Below are positions 25,516 to 33,408 of a DNA stretch of 64,000 nt, piece by piece (position 1 is the stretch's first letter; each line of letters starts with the position of its first letter). A program made the position numbers and the translations under genes. The stretch spans positions 186,001 through 250,000 of the forward strand of contig NZ_AYMP01000010.1 of the NCBI RefSeq assembly GCF_000633515.1, read 5' to 3'. The notes under the pieces were generated by a model. That model was not told the DNA's origin, did not search any database, and saw only the letters and a list, made by a program, of their open reading frames with translations. The DNA is from Morganella morganii H1r (GTDB lineage: Bacteria; Pseudomonadota; Gammaproteobacteria; Enterobacterales; Enterobacteriaceae).

Positions 25516-25541
25516 AAAGCACTGTGAAAACAGTGCTTTAT
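25516..25541. terminator. bidirectional terminator between yegW-like gene and hisS2
   Basis: AAAGCACTGT (25516-25525), GAAA loop, ACAGTGCTTT (25530-25539), A-rich before and T-rich after. It serves both convergent units, including the end of the histamine operon. Confidence 0.85.
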
Positions 25542-25561
25542 TTAAGTTTTATTCCTGTTTG

Positions 25562-26833
25562 TCAGGCCATCGCGGTGATGGTTTTATTCAGTAACGCATT
25601 GGCGAGTGTGTCTGTGGTCACCGTTTCATTGGTGTTCGCGGTAAGATCCCACAAGCCTATCTGTCCGTCACGGTTGAGCGTCACAATGTAACGGCAGCCG
25701 GATTTCAGTGCGCTGCTGTGCTGGCGCTTCAGTTTGGCACGGGTGAAATCATTCAGAATTTTATATTGCGGTAACTGATGGCGCAGTGTGTTAGCCAGTA
25801 ACAGAGCTTCCACATTCTGTGCCGGATCTTCATACGTCACCACAATATCCGGCTGATTGACAATCGCTTTATCCAGGCCGAGGGTCTGGATCAGCAGTAA
25901 CAGCCGTTCGATCCCGATAGCAAACCCGGAAGCCGGTAACTGTTTGCCGCTGAATAATTCAACCAGACCATCATAACGGCCGCCGCCGCAGACTGTCCCC
26001 TGTGACCCCAGCTCTTCTGTGATCCACTCAAACACGGTGCGGGTGTAGTAATCCAGCCCGCGTACCAGACGCGGATTGACCACATAGGCAATGTTTTCGC
26101 TGTCCAGCAGGCGGCGCAGCTCATCAAAGTGCTGTTGTGACTCCTCACCGAGGAAGTCCAGCAGGCGTGGTGCCGCTTCGATCATCTCCTGCATATCCGG
26201 ATTTTTGCTGTCCAGGATACGCAGCGGGTTGGTTTCCAGACGGCGCAGGCTGTCCTCATCCAGCAGCGCTTTGTGCTGCATAAAGTAATTCACCAGCTGC
26301 TGACGGTGCTCTGAACGTTCTTCCGGTGTCCCGAGGGAGTTAATCTCCAGGCGGACGTGCTTATCCACACCGAGCGCCTTAAAGATATCTTTCACCATAA
26401 AGATAAGCTCGGCATCCACATCTGCCCCCGGCATGCCGAAGGTTTCCACCCCGAACTGGGTGAACTGGCGCAGACGGCCTTTCTGCGGGCGCTCATAACG
26501 GAACATCGGGCCCTGATACCACAGGCGCTGCGTGGTGTTGTAGCACATGTTGTTCTCAATCACGGTCCGGACGCAACCACTGGTACCTTCCGGACGCAGG
26601 GTGATGTGCTCGCCGCTTTTATCGAGGAAGTTATACATCTCTTTTGAGACGATATCGGTGGATTCACCGACCGCGCGCTCAAACAGGGCAACCGGTTCGA
26701 GAATCGGCAGCCTGACCTCCTGATAGCCGTAGCGGGAAGTGATATTCCGGATCCGGTTTTCCAGCCACTGCCAGACCGGTGTTTCTTCCGGAAGCACACT
26801 TCTCATCCCTCTGATTGACTGAATCTTTTCCAT
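25562..26833 (-). CDS. hisS2: histidyl-tRNA synthetase of the histamine cluster
   Basis: Class II histidyl-tRNA synthetase (423 aa) charging tRNA-His. Catalytic motifs are intact: motif 2 LRPEGTSG with FRYERP, the histidine-binding RGLDYYTRTVFEW, CGGGRYDGL, and motif 3 GFAIGIERLLLL, with an anticodon-binding domain at the C-terminus. The chosen start (ATG 26833, GAGGAC site) gives MEKIQSIRGM; the long upstream in-frame extension would run into the transporter gene. It lies 10 bp behind hdcT2 as the last gene of the operon. A synthetase here may protect tRNA-His charging when the decarboxylase drains histidine, a link known for this cluster but functionally inferred. Confidence 0.88.
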   Translation of the reverse strand: MEKIQSIRGMRSVLPEETPVWQWLENRIRNITSRYGYQEVRLPILEPVALFERAVGESTDIVSKEMYNFLDKSGEHITLRPEGTSGCVRTVIENNMCYNTTQRLWYQGPMFRYERPQKGRLRQFTQFGVETFGMPGADVDAELIFMVKDIFKALGVDKHVRLEINSLGTPEERSEHRQQLVNYFMQHKALLDEDSLRRLETNPLRILDSKNPDMQEMIEAAPRLLDFLGEESQQHFDELRRLLDSENIAYVVNPRLVRGLDYYTRTVFEWITEELGSQGTVCGGGRYDGLVELFSGKQLPASGFAIGIERLLLLIQTLGLDKAIVNQPDIVVTYEDPAQNVEALLLANTLRHQLPQYKILNDFTRAKLKRQHSSALKSGCRYIVTLNRDGQIGLWDLTANTNETVTTDTLANALLNKTITAMA

Positions 26834-26843
26834 TTTTAGTCCT

Positions 26844-28286
26844 CTATATACAGTTTCTCTGTGAGAAATTCCGGCTGTCATCATTGTCAGCCGATAACGC
26901 CATCTCAGCGGTCTGCTCAGTGCAGATCCCCGGGATGTACGACAGGGCGAGCCCGGGACGGGGATCAGTAGTGTTTTTTTCACGGCGCATAATAAAAAAC
27001 AGATACAGCGGAATGGTCACCATTTGCAGTACCATGCCCCAGAACAGCGGTTTGGTACCGGCGCCTGTCAGCGCGACCATAATAAATCCCAGACCAATCA
27101 GGCTCAGAGTGGCGTAAATAATAAAGGTGCGCCCGTACTGCATTTTTTTGGCGATCATGGCGATCGGCAGGGAAATCACTGCAAACGCATACGGGATCAG
27201 ACTGGCGGACACCGCAAGAATAATGATGTTGCGGAACTGCTGTTCCAGGCTTGGCGAGATGGTGAGCAGCAGCACGGCGCTCATCATCCCGGCGGTACAA
27301 ATCAGCCCTTTATACGGCACGCCGTGGCGGTTCACATCGGCAAAAAAACGCGGGAATGTGCCTTCTTCCGCCGCAGAACGGGGAACTTCAGTCTGTAAAA
27401 TCTGCCAGCCCGGCAGTGCGCCGAAGCAGGCAATAATCGCGAGCGCAGAGATAATCTGTCCCGCATGTTCGCCCCACAGATAACGGGCGGTATCCGCAAA
27501 CGGCGCGGTGGAGTTAACAAGCTGTTCGTGGGGCAGGATCCCCATCATGACATTGGTGGAACTGAGATAGCAGGTGGCGGCAATCACCAGCCCGATAATC
27601 GTGGCCAGCGGAATATTGCGGTGCGGATGAATCACCTGGGCGGATGAAACCGACGCGGATTCAATTCCCAGATAGCCCCACAGCGAAATGGCGGCGGCGG
27701 CAAAAATAGCATCTGTGTTACTGGTCTGAGTAACATTAAAACTGGTGATATAACGTGTGTAATCAAAACTGGTCCAGCCGAAAATACTGATGCTCAGAAT
27801 AACGGTGAGCATACAAAGGCCGGTAAAAATCTGCGCATAGCCGACGACTTTTGCGCCCTGCAAACCCAGCAGAACGAAAGCCCAGAGAATAATAATAGCG
27901 GTAATAGCGGCGTAAAGCGGAGTGTGAAGCTGCGGAAAGAAATAAGAGAGATAACCGACACCGGAGATCAGTAAGGCACAGTTGCCTATCCAGGTCGAAA
28001 GCCAGTAAAAAAGTGATGTCTGTAACCCGATATACTGCCCGAATGTCCGGCCGATGTTGGCAATCACACCGCCTTTACAGGGGGAGATTTCACCGGTCTT
28101 GGCGAACACCAGCGCCAGTGCCAGCACGCCGCAGAAGGTCAGCAGTCCGCCCCACAGCGCGATGGAACCGATATGCGCGAGGGAGGAGGGTAACATAAAC
28201 ACGCCGCTTCCCATCATATTGGAAGCCGTCATAATGATCAGGGCTGTCAGGCCCATGCGGTGGGTGGATTTACCATTGGGAACCAT
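26844..28286 (-). CDS. hdcT2: histidine/histamine antiporter (APC family), second copy
   Basis: Inner-membrane amino acid/amine exchanger (480 aa, ~12 helices) of the basic amino acid antiporter family (CadB/PotE/AdiC type). Residues ~10-30 read MGLTALIIMTASNMMGSGVF, the substrate-binding helix 1 with its unwound GSG. It is clearly a paralogue of the other antiporter (29677-31038). The assumed role is exchange of external histidine for histamine, which removes a proton per cycle. It follows hdc after a ~200-bp gap with two hairpins and precedes hisS2. ATG 28286 has AGGAC upstream. Confidence 0.82.
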   Translation of the reverse strand: MVPNGKSTHRMGLTALIIMTASNMMGSGVFMLPSSLAHIGSIALWGGLLTFCGVLALALVFAKTGEISPCKGGVIANIGRTFGQYIGLQTSLFYWLSTWIGNCALLISGVGYLSYFFPQLHTPLYAAITAIIILWAFVLLGLQGAKVVGYAQIFTGLCMLTVILSISIFGWTSFDYTRYITSFNVTQTSNTDAIFAAAAISLWGYLGIESASVSSAQVIHPHRNIPLATIIGLVIAATCYLSSTNVMMGILPHEQLVNSTAPFADTARYLWGEHAGQIISALAIIACFGALPGWQILQTEVPRSAAEEGTFPRFFADVNRHGVPYKGLICTAGMMSAVLLLTISPSLEQQFRNIIILAVSASLIPYAFAVISLPIAMIAKKMQYGRTFIIYATLSLIGLGFIMVALTGAGTKPLFWGMVLQMVTIPLYLFFIMRREKNTTDPRPGLALSYIPGICTEQTAEMALSADNDDSRNFSQRNCI

Positions 28287-28415
28287 ACCATTTTGTCCTC
28301 ACAGAAATACTCCAGCTGCGGATGAGGGAGCAAAAAATCTCACGATCAGAGAACTGAGCCGTGTTTTTTGGTCTTTTTTCTTGCATCATCCTGTGTCGCT
28401 GTATAGGTTAGAGAG

Positions 28416-28484
28416 CGTTGCCGGCAGGATTGGCGTCTGCGCCGGCAACGAACCGTAAGGGGGCAGTGGATATTTACCACTGCC
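28416..28484. promoter_or_regulatory. two adjacent hairpins between hdc and hdcT2
   Basis: Hairpin 1: GGCAGTGG (28462-28469) with CCACTGCC (28477-28484), 6 nt after the hdc stop. Hairpin 2: CGTTGCCGGC (28416-28425) with GCCGGCAACG (28441-28450), a perfect 10-bp stem. On the minus (coding) strand neither is followed by a T tract, so they look like mRNA-stabilising or partial-termination structures that let hdc be expressed above hdcT2-hisS2. On the plus strand hairpin 1 is followed by seven T and would stop antisense transcription. Confidence 0.6.
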
Positions 28485-28489
28485 TTTTT

Positions 28490-29626
28490 TTATGCCGCGT
28501 GTAAGTTAAAATCCGCGATAACGTCGTCGATCAGTTTGTCGATCTGCGCGGTATCCAGATGGTGCGCGGTGGTGATCAGGTGAGCCACGTCGCCGGAAGT
28601 TGCCAGGCAATGTTCTCTCCAGACGCGTTCTGACGGGCAAGGGAACACAACAGTGATGGAGTTCTTGTTGCGCCATGCATTGATACCGGCTTTCTGCATA
28701 CGGTCAACAGCATACTGAGCCATATCCAGACTGCGGGTGATACGGCGTTTCCATTCCTCAGTTGAATGTGAACGGATAGCTTCCCACAGCATCAGTGGTG
28801 TGTGACCGTTACGTGAACCGGTGATGGTTTTGTCGTGTGCGGAAATGTAGTCGATTTCAACAGAAATACGGTCTACGTTTTCTTTCTTCGCAACAACGAT
28901 ACCGCAAGGGATTGGCGAACCAATCATTTTGTGGCCGGAAACACCGATGGAGTCGATACCGTCAGCAAATGTGAATGGCTGTGCATCATCAACGAATGGC
29001 AGGATCATGCCGCTCAGTGCCGCATCAGCGTGCAGGTAGTAATCTTCACGTTTGATACCGGCTGCTTTCAGACGTTTCTGGATTTCAGCGATATCATCAA
29101 TAGCACCGCGGACAGTGGTACCGATGTTAGCGAAGATAATCGGATGCGCTTCTTTATCGTCAGCGATTTTTTTCATCAGATCGTCATAGTCGATTTCGCC
29201 GTTTGGCTGAGATTCAACAACCTGAGATTTGATACGCAGTAATTTAACGATTTTCGCAACGGAATAGTGAGTGTCTTTTGAATAGTACAGCGTACCGTCA
29301 GGGAAGATTTCACGGCCCAGGTAGCAACCGAACATGTTACCTTCGGTACCGCCGTTGGTCACATAACCCCAGCTTTGTTCAAACGGAATTTTGAACAGGT
29401 CTGCGAAATACTCCATCACTTCTTTCTCGAAATCGAAAGAGTTCAGCAGGTAGTTGCAATATTCGCCCCAGTCACCGCAGTTGTTGATGGAGAAACGTAA
29501 GAAGCGTTCCAGATTGGTGTAATCGAAATCCGCTGATTCAGGATAACCGATGTTGAAATACTGGTTTTTTACGCAATAAGCCCAGAATGCATCAAGTTTG
29601 TTTTGATCATTGATAGACAGAGTCAT
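28490..29626 (-). CDS. hdc: PLP-dependent histidine decarboxylase
   Basis: Cytoplasmic enzyme (378 aa) converting L-histidine to histamine and CO2. Group II decarboxylase features are [16 protein letters not shown] near residue 91, [13 protein letters not shown] near 199, and the PLP lysine in [13 protein letters not shown] (Lys233 counting Met, 232 in the mature numbering known for the M. morganii enzyme). The length equals that enzyme, and this is the PLP type rather than the pyruvoyl type of Gram-positives. It lies between two antiporters; decarboxylation plus exchange gives acid resistance and energy. An FNR box precedes the operon. Confidence 0.95.
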   Translation of the reverse strand: MTLSINDQNKLDAFWAYCVKNQYFNIGYPESADFDYTNLERFLRFSINNCGDWGEYCNYLLNSFDFEKEVMEYFADLFKIPFEQSWGYVTNGGTEGNMFGCYLGREIFPDGTLYYSKDTHYSVAKIVKLLRIKSQVVESQPNGEIDYDDLMKKIADDKEAHPIIFANIGTTVRGAIDDIAEIQKRLKAAGIKREDYYLHADAALSGMILPFVDDAQPFTFADGIDSIGVSGHKMIGSPIPCGIVVAKKENVDRISVEIDYISAHDKTITGSRNGHTPLMLWEAIRSHSTEEWKRRITRSLDMAQYAVDRMQKAGINAWRNKNSITVVFPCPSERVWREHCLATSGDVAHLITTAHHLDTAQIDKLIDDVIADFNLHAA

Positions 29627-29676
29627 ACTTAATTACCTCTTGTTTTTCAAAATTGAAGACTGTGAAGCGGAGCAAA

Positions 29677-31038
29677 TCACGCTTTGTTTTGTTCGTCATT
29701 GATGTACAGGATATCGTTGCCTTTTTTCGCACGGCCTGCGGCCACGAAGCTGAACAGCGGGATAGTGATTGACATCATGACCAGACCCCAGAACATAGAA
29801 TCAGAACCGGAACCTAACAGGGCAAAGACACAGTAGATAATGCCGATAACCACCAGGACGTTATAGAAAATGAAGGTTCTGCCGCGGTTCATTTTTTTGG
29901 AAACCATGATGATTGGCAGAGAAATCAGTGCATACATGTATGGCAGCAGAGATGCGAAGACAGACATCAGGATGACGATTTCGAACTGTTTGGCCAGGTT
30001 TGGTGACGCGGTCATTAACAGCACCAGGCTCATCAGCACACCGGTGAAAATCAGGCTTTTCATCGGAACGTCATTTTTGTTCACATCAGAGAAGAATTTA
30101 GGGAACAGACCCTGATCGGCACCGGCACGCGGACCTTCAGACTGCAGGATTAACCAGCCGGAGATAGAACCGAAGCAGGCGATGATACTCAGGATAGACG
30201 CAACAGTACCGGCAGTTTCACCGAACATGTAACGGGCAGCATCCGCAAACGGTGCGGCAGAGTTAACCAGTTCTTCATGCGGAACCAGACCCATGATAAC
30301 GGTGCAGCTGCCGACGTAGCAGACTGACGCAATCAGCAGACCATAAACGGTTGCACGCGGAACAGTGTATTCAGGTTTATCGACCTGGCCGCTGGAAACC
30401 ACAGCAGATTCAACACCCAGGAAGCCCCACAGTGCGATAGACGCTGCAGTGATAATGGCTGTGGTATCGCTTTTACCGGTACCGTTATAAACCTGAGAGA
30501 ACATCTGCGGATCGAACCAGAACCAGCCGATCACACCGACACCCAGGACAACAACCAGCATGCAGCTTGCAGTGAATGACTGCGCACGGCCGGCGACACG
30601 GGCACCGAAGCTGGCTAATACCACGAAGCCCCACAGAATCGCGATAGCAACGACACTGCCGATAGCCGGGTTTTTCAGTTCAGGGAAGAAGTAGCTGAGG
30701 TAGCCGACACCGGCAACCAGCAGCGCGACGTTACCGACCCAGGCACTGATCCAGTAACAAACAGTGGTCTGGAAACCGATAAACGGACCGAAAGCATCGC
30801 TGGCGTAAGCCACGATACCGCCGTTACGCGGTGTGATAAGACTGGTTTTGGCGAAAACTAATGCTAATGCGATAACACCAATGATTGTAAATAACCATCC
30901 CCATAAGGAGATGTAACCGACGCCCGCGAGGTTAGTCGGCAGCATGAACACACCGGAACCCATCATATTTGATGCGGTTACCAGGGTCAGCGCGACCACC
31001 CCCATTTTATGGGCGGAACTGGCACTCATGTTTCCCAT
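29677..31038 (-). CDS. hdcT1: histidine/histamine antiporter (APC family), first copy
   Basis: Amino acid/amine exchanger (453 aa from ATG 31038, ~12 helices), first gene of the histamine operon. Helix 1 reads MGVVALTLVTASNMMGSGVF, nearly the same as in hdcT2. In-frame codons before 31038 exist, but the chosen ATG has an AGGAAA site. Expected to import histidine and export histamine. hdc starts 50 bp downstream of its stop. Upstream (31134-31147) is a perfect FNR-type palindrome, and beyond it the divergent RAYT-HisRS fusion gene. Confidence 0.85.
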   Translation of the reverse strand: MGNMSASSAHKMGVVALTLVTASNMMGSGVFMLPTNLAGVGYISLWGWLFTIIGVIALALVFAKTSLITPRNGGIVAYASDAFGPFIGFQTTVCYWISAWVGNVALLVAGVGYLSYFFPELKNPAIGSVVAIAILWGFVVLASFGARVAGRAQSFTASCMLVVVLGVGVIGWFWFDPQMFSQVYNGTGKSDTTAIITAASIALWGFLGVESAVVSSGQVDKPEYTVPRATVYGLLIASVCYVGSCTVIMGLVPHEELVNSAAPFADAARYMFGETAGTVASILSIIACFGSISGWLILQSEGPRAGADQGLFPKFFSDVNKNDVPMKSLIFTGVLMSLVLLMTASPNLAKQFEIVILMSVFASLLPYMYALISLPIIMVSKKMNRGRTFIFYNVLVVIGIIYCVFALLGSGSDSMFWGLVMMSITIPLFSFVAAGRAKKGNDILYINDEQNKA

Positions 31039-31133
31039 AATGCTTTTCCTGTAATGATTGTTTAATTGGAAAGGTGCACCCGATGACAATTACCGAGATA
31101 GGGGAAACTTAATTTTTAAATGTCGTTCTAAAT

Positions 31134-31147
31134 TTGATATAGATCAA
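31134..31147. promoter_or_regulatory. FNR box upstream of the histamine operon
   Basis: TTGATATAGATCAA matches the FNR consensus TTGAT-N4-ATCAA at all ten defined positions. It lies 96 bp upstream of the hdcT1 start, leaving room for a class II promoter between them. This suggests activation when oxygen is absent. The 371-bp divergent gap is otherwise AT-rich. Confidence 0.78.
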
Positions 31148-31357
31148 AAAAACAGCGCTTCTATAACAGTTTCAGCTGAAAATGAATATTTTATGTGCCG
31201 TTTTTCCGTAAGTGACTCTGTCCCCCTTTTTTGGCGTGAATAATCCAACTTTTGGTGTGGTTATTATTTTACTTTTGTCATATGTGAATTAACAAAGCGG
31301 TTAAGTAAAAAATAAATATACTTTTTTCAATACGATAAAAAAGAATGGCATTCAGAA

Positions 31358-31406
31358 ATAAAAACGGGTTTTATGATATGAGTTAAAATAATAAAACCGG
31401 TTTTAT
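31358..31406. promoter_or_regulatory. pair of related palindromes upstream of the RAYT-HisRS gene
   Basis: ATAAAACCGGTTTTAT (31391-31406) is a perfect 16-bp palindrome. ATAAAAACGGGTTTTAT (31358-31374) is a 17-bp imperfect copy. Their centres are ~32.5 bp apart, about three helical turns, and the nearer one ends 55 bp before the fusion gene's start. They look like operator half-pairs or a minimal REP-like pair for the protein encoded next to them. Confidence 0.6.
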
Positions 31407-31460
31407 ATTATATTACTCATTAGATAAATTGATTATTTTTAGCGATTGGAGCGCTGACCT

Positions 31461-33362
31461 ATGCCAAGAAGAGAGCGCCTTTACTTTCCGGGATTACCAC
31501 AGCTGATTAAACTTAACGGACACAATCATGAAAAGCTCTTTCAGGAAGAGAATGATTACACCCGTTTCCTGACCTGTGTGGACAGGTCTTTAGAATCATA
31601 TGATTGCGAGCTTCATGCCTATTCACTTAAGGCTGATACGGTATTGTTGCTGCTGACACCAAAATCAAAAGAAGACTTAAGCCGCTTTATCCAGCACATC
31701 GGACGCCAGTATGTTCCTTATTACAATAATAAATATCAGCGTACCGGTGCATTATGGGATCGGCGTTATAACAGCTGTCTGATTGAAGCAAATTCCTATT
31801 TTCTTTTGGTCTCTCAATATGTTGATACATTCACATCCGACCAGTCATCAAATAATGATAAACATAACTTAAATTATTCCAGCTACGGTCATAACACCGG
31901 GGAATGTACTATTCCGAGAATGACTGAACACCAGTGTTATTTGCAATTAGGCAAAACACCGGAAGAGCGCGGGATCCATTACCAGCATTTTTTGTATACC
32001 ACCATCAGCCAGTCTGTTATTGAGCGGATTCAAATCTGTCTGAATCAGAATTGCGTGCTAGGTACCAACCAGTATTGCCAGAAACTGGAATTTGAAGTGA
32101 ACCGGACAGTGCGCCCGCATCACAGCGGACGGCCGCGCAAACATTACAGTAATGATGTGGCGGACTGGATCTGGCTGGAAAACCGGGCCTCGAAGCTGCT
32201 GGCACGCTATTGTTATCAGGAAATCCGCTTTCCGCTGCTGGAGTACTGGGATGACCATATGAAGAATACTGCTGCGTTTGCGGATGATAACCATAACGGG
32301 CCCAAACTTAACTGCAGCCATCCGGCACTGCTGCGCGGTGAGGGGACGATGGGTTGTCTGCGGGTGATTGCGCAGCATCAGCGTTTACAGTCAAAAAGTA
32401 AGTTATGGTATATCGGTGCGATGTTCCGCAATGTGGCCGGTCAGAAACAGGATTTTGAACAATATCACCAGATCGGTGTGGAAGCGTTCGGTTACGATAA
32501 TATTGATATCGAGCTGGAGCATATTTTAATGCAGTATGATTTTTTCAGTTCATTACATCTCACGCCGTACATTGAATTAAAAATAAATACCGTTGGCAGC
32601 GAAGATGAATTCAGTCATTTCCGTCAGGCACTGAGAGACTATTATCAGCCGTTTCTGCCGTTCTTTGAGGAGCCGTGGCTGGTGAAACTGAAAGATAAAC
32701 CGGAGCAGTTATTATCCGTACCGCACAAGCTGCTGGATATCGTTAATAAAAAAGCCCCCCGGCTCAGTGAATTTCTCTCTGAGACTTCCGCCGCCCGCTT
32801 CCGTCAGCTGCTGGAATCCCTCAACCGTCTGAAAATTCCGTACAGTGTGACGCCGGGGCTGTATCCGGTAAATAATTACTGCCATACTCTGTTTGAATGG
32901 CGCACCACGCATCCGGACAGCCACGATGAGCTGTTATGCCGCGGCGGGCGCTATGATGCCAGTGCGTCACATCTGCTGGATAAAGAGGTGGCGGTCAGCG
33001 GTTTTGCCTTTATGCTCGACCCGATTATTTTCCTGATCCGCAAATGCCACAAACAACTGCTGCGTCAGAACGCGACCGATGTGGTGCTGATCCCGGAAAA
33101 CACCCGCGCTGCCGGTCATGCGCTGATGGTCGGTCGCCGTCTGAGAATCCTGTTCCCGCATTTCACCATTAAGAATGACTGCTCGGGGATGCGGATCAGT
33201 ACCTGCCGCAGGAACGCCGAGCGTAACGGCAGCCGTTTTATCATTGTGGTGCCGTCAGAGGACGATAAAGAACTGGAACTGACCGATAAAGACAACGGCA
33301 TGATTCAGTTTGTGAATGAGAATGCCATGATCGGGGTACTGGGACACAGCGTAAACGGCTGA
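31461..33362 (+). CDS. fusion of a degenerate REP-associated transposase (RAYT) and a degenerate histidyl-tRNA synthetase
   Basis: 633-aa two-part protein. Residues 1-~228 align by eye to RAYT/Y1 transposases: MPRRERLYFPGLP at the start, KYQRTGALWDRRYNS, and the terminal VRPHHSGRPRK. The HUH core, normally NHVHLL, reads DTVLLLL (residues 59-65), so both metal-binding His are lost. Residues ~230-627 align to HisRS: ALLRGEGTMGCL and MFRN (motif 2 region, Arg kept), LLCRGGRYDA, and a C-terminal anticodon-binding-like domain. RGLDYY is replaced by PGLYPVNNYC and motif 3 GIERLL by MLDPII, so aminoacylation is unlikely. The frame is uninterrupted over 1.9 kb, arguing for a working protein. It is divergent from the histamine operon; a histidine- or tRNA-sensing DNA/RNA-binding regulator is the best guess. 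Confidence 0.82.
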   Translation: MPRRERLYFPGLPQLIKLNGHNHEKLFQEENDYTRFLTCVDRSLESYDCELHAYSLKADTVLLLLTPKSKEDLSRFIQHIGRQYVPYYNNKYQRTGALWDRRYNSCLIEANSYFLLVSQYVDTFTSDQSSNNDKHNLNYSSYGHNTGECTIPRMTEHQCYLQLGKTPEERGIHYQHFLYTTISQSVIERIQICLNQNCVLGTNQYCQKLEFEVNRTVRPHHSGRPRKHYSNDVADWIWLENRASKLLARYCYQEIRFPLLEYWDDHMKNTAAFADDNHNGPKLNCSHPALLRGEGTMGCLRVIAQHQRLQSKSKLWYIGAMFRNVAGQKQDFEQYHQIGVEAFGYDNIDIELEHILMQYDFFSSLHLTPYIELKINTVGSEDEFSHFRQALRDYYQPFLPFFEEPWLVKLKDKPEQLLSVPHKLLDIVNKKAPRLSEFLSETSAARFRQLLESLNRLKIPYSVTPGLYPVNNYCHTLFEWRTTHPDSHDELLCRGGRYDASASHLLDKEVAVSGFAFMLDPIIFLIRKCHKQLLRQNATDVVLIPENTRAAGHALMVGRRLRILFPHFTIKNDCSGMRISTCRRNAERNGSRFIIVVPSEDDKELELTDKDNGMIQFVNENAMIGVLGHSVNG

Positions 33363-33373
33363 GGAGAAAGGAT

Positions 33374-33399
33374 CCGCAGATAACTCAGCTTATCTGCGG
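33374..33399. other. hairpin between convergent genes
   Basis: CCGCAGATAA (33374-33383) and TTATCTGCGG (33390-33399) form a perfect 10-bp stem with a 6-nt loop between the RAYT-HisRS gene and the convergent ape1-like gene. There is no T tract on either side, so it may end transcripts weakly or protect 3' ends. Confidence 0.5.
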
Positions 33400-33408
33400 G
33401 AGAACCGG

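Noticed and set aside
26834-26983. Extended N-terminus of the histidyl-tRNA synthetase
   Set aside because: The extra 50 codons overlap the antiporter gene, lack synthetase similarity, and the internal ATG at 26833 has a good ribosome site.
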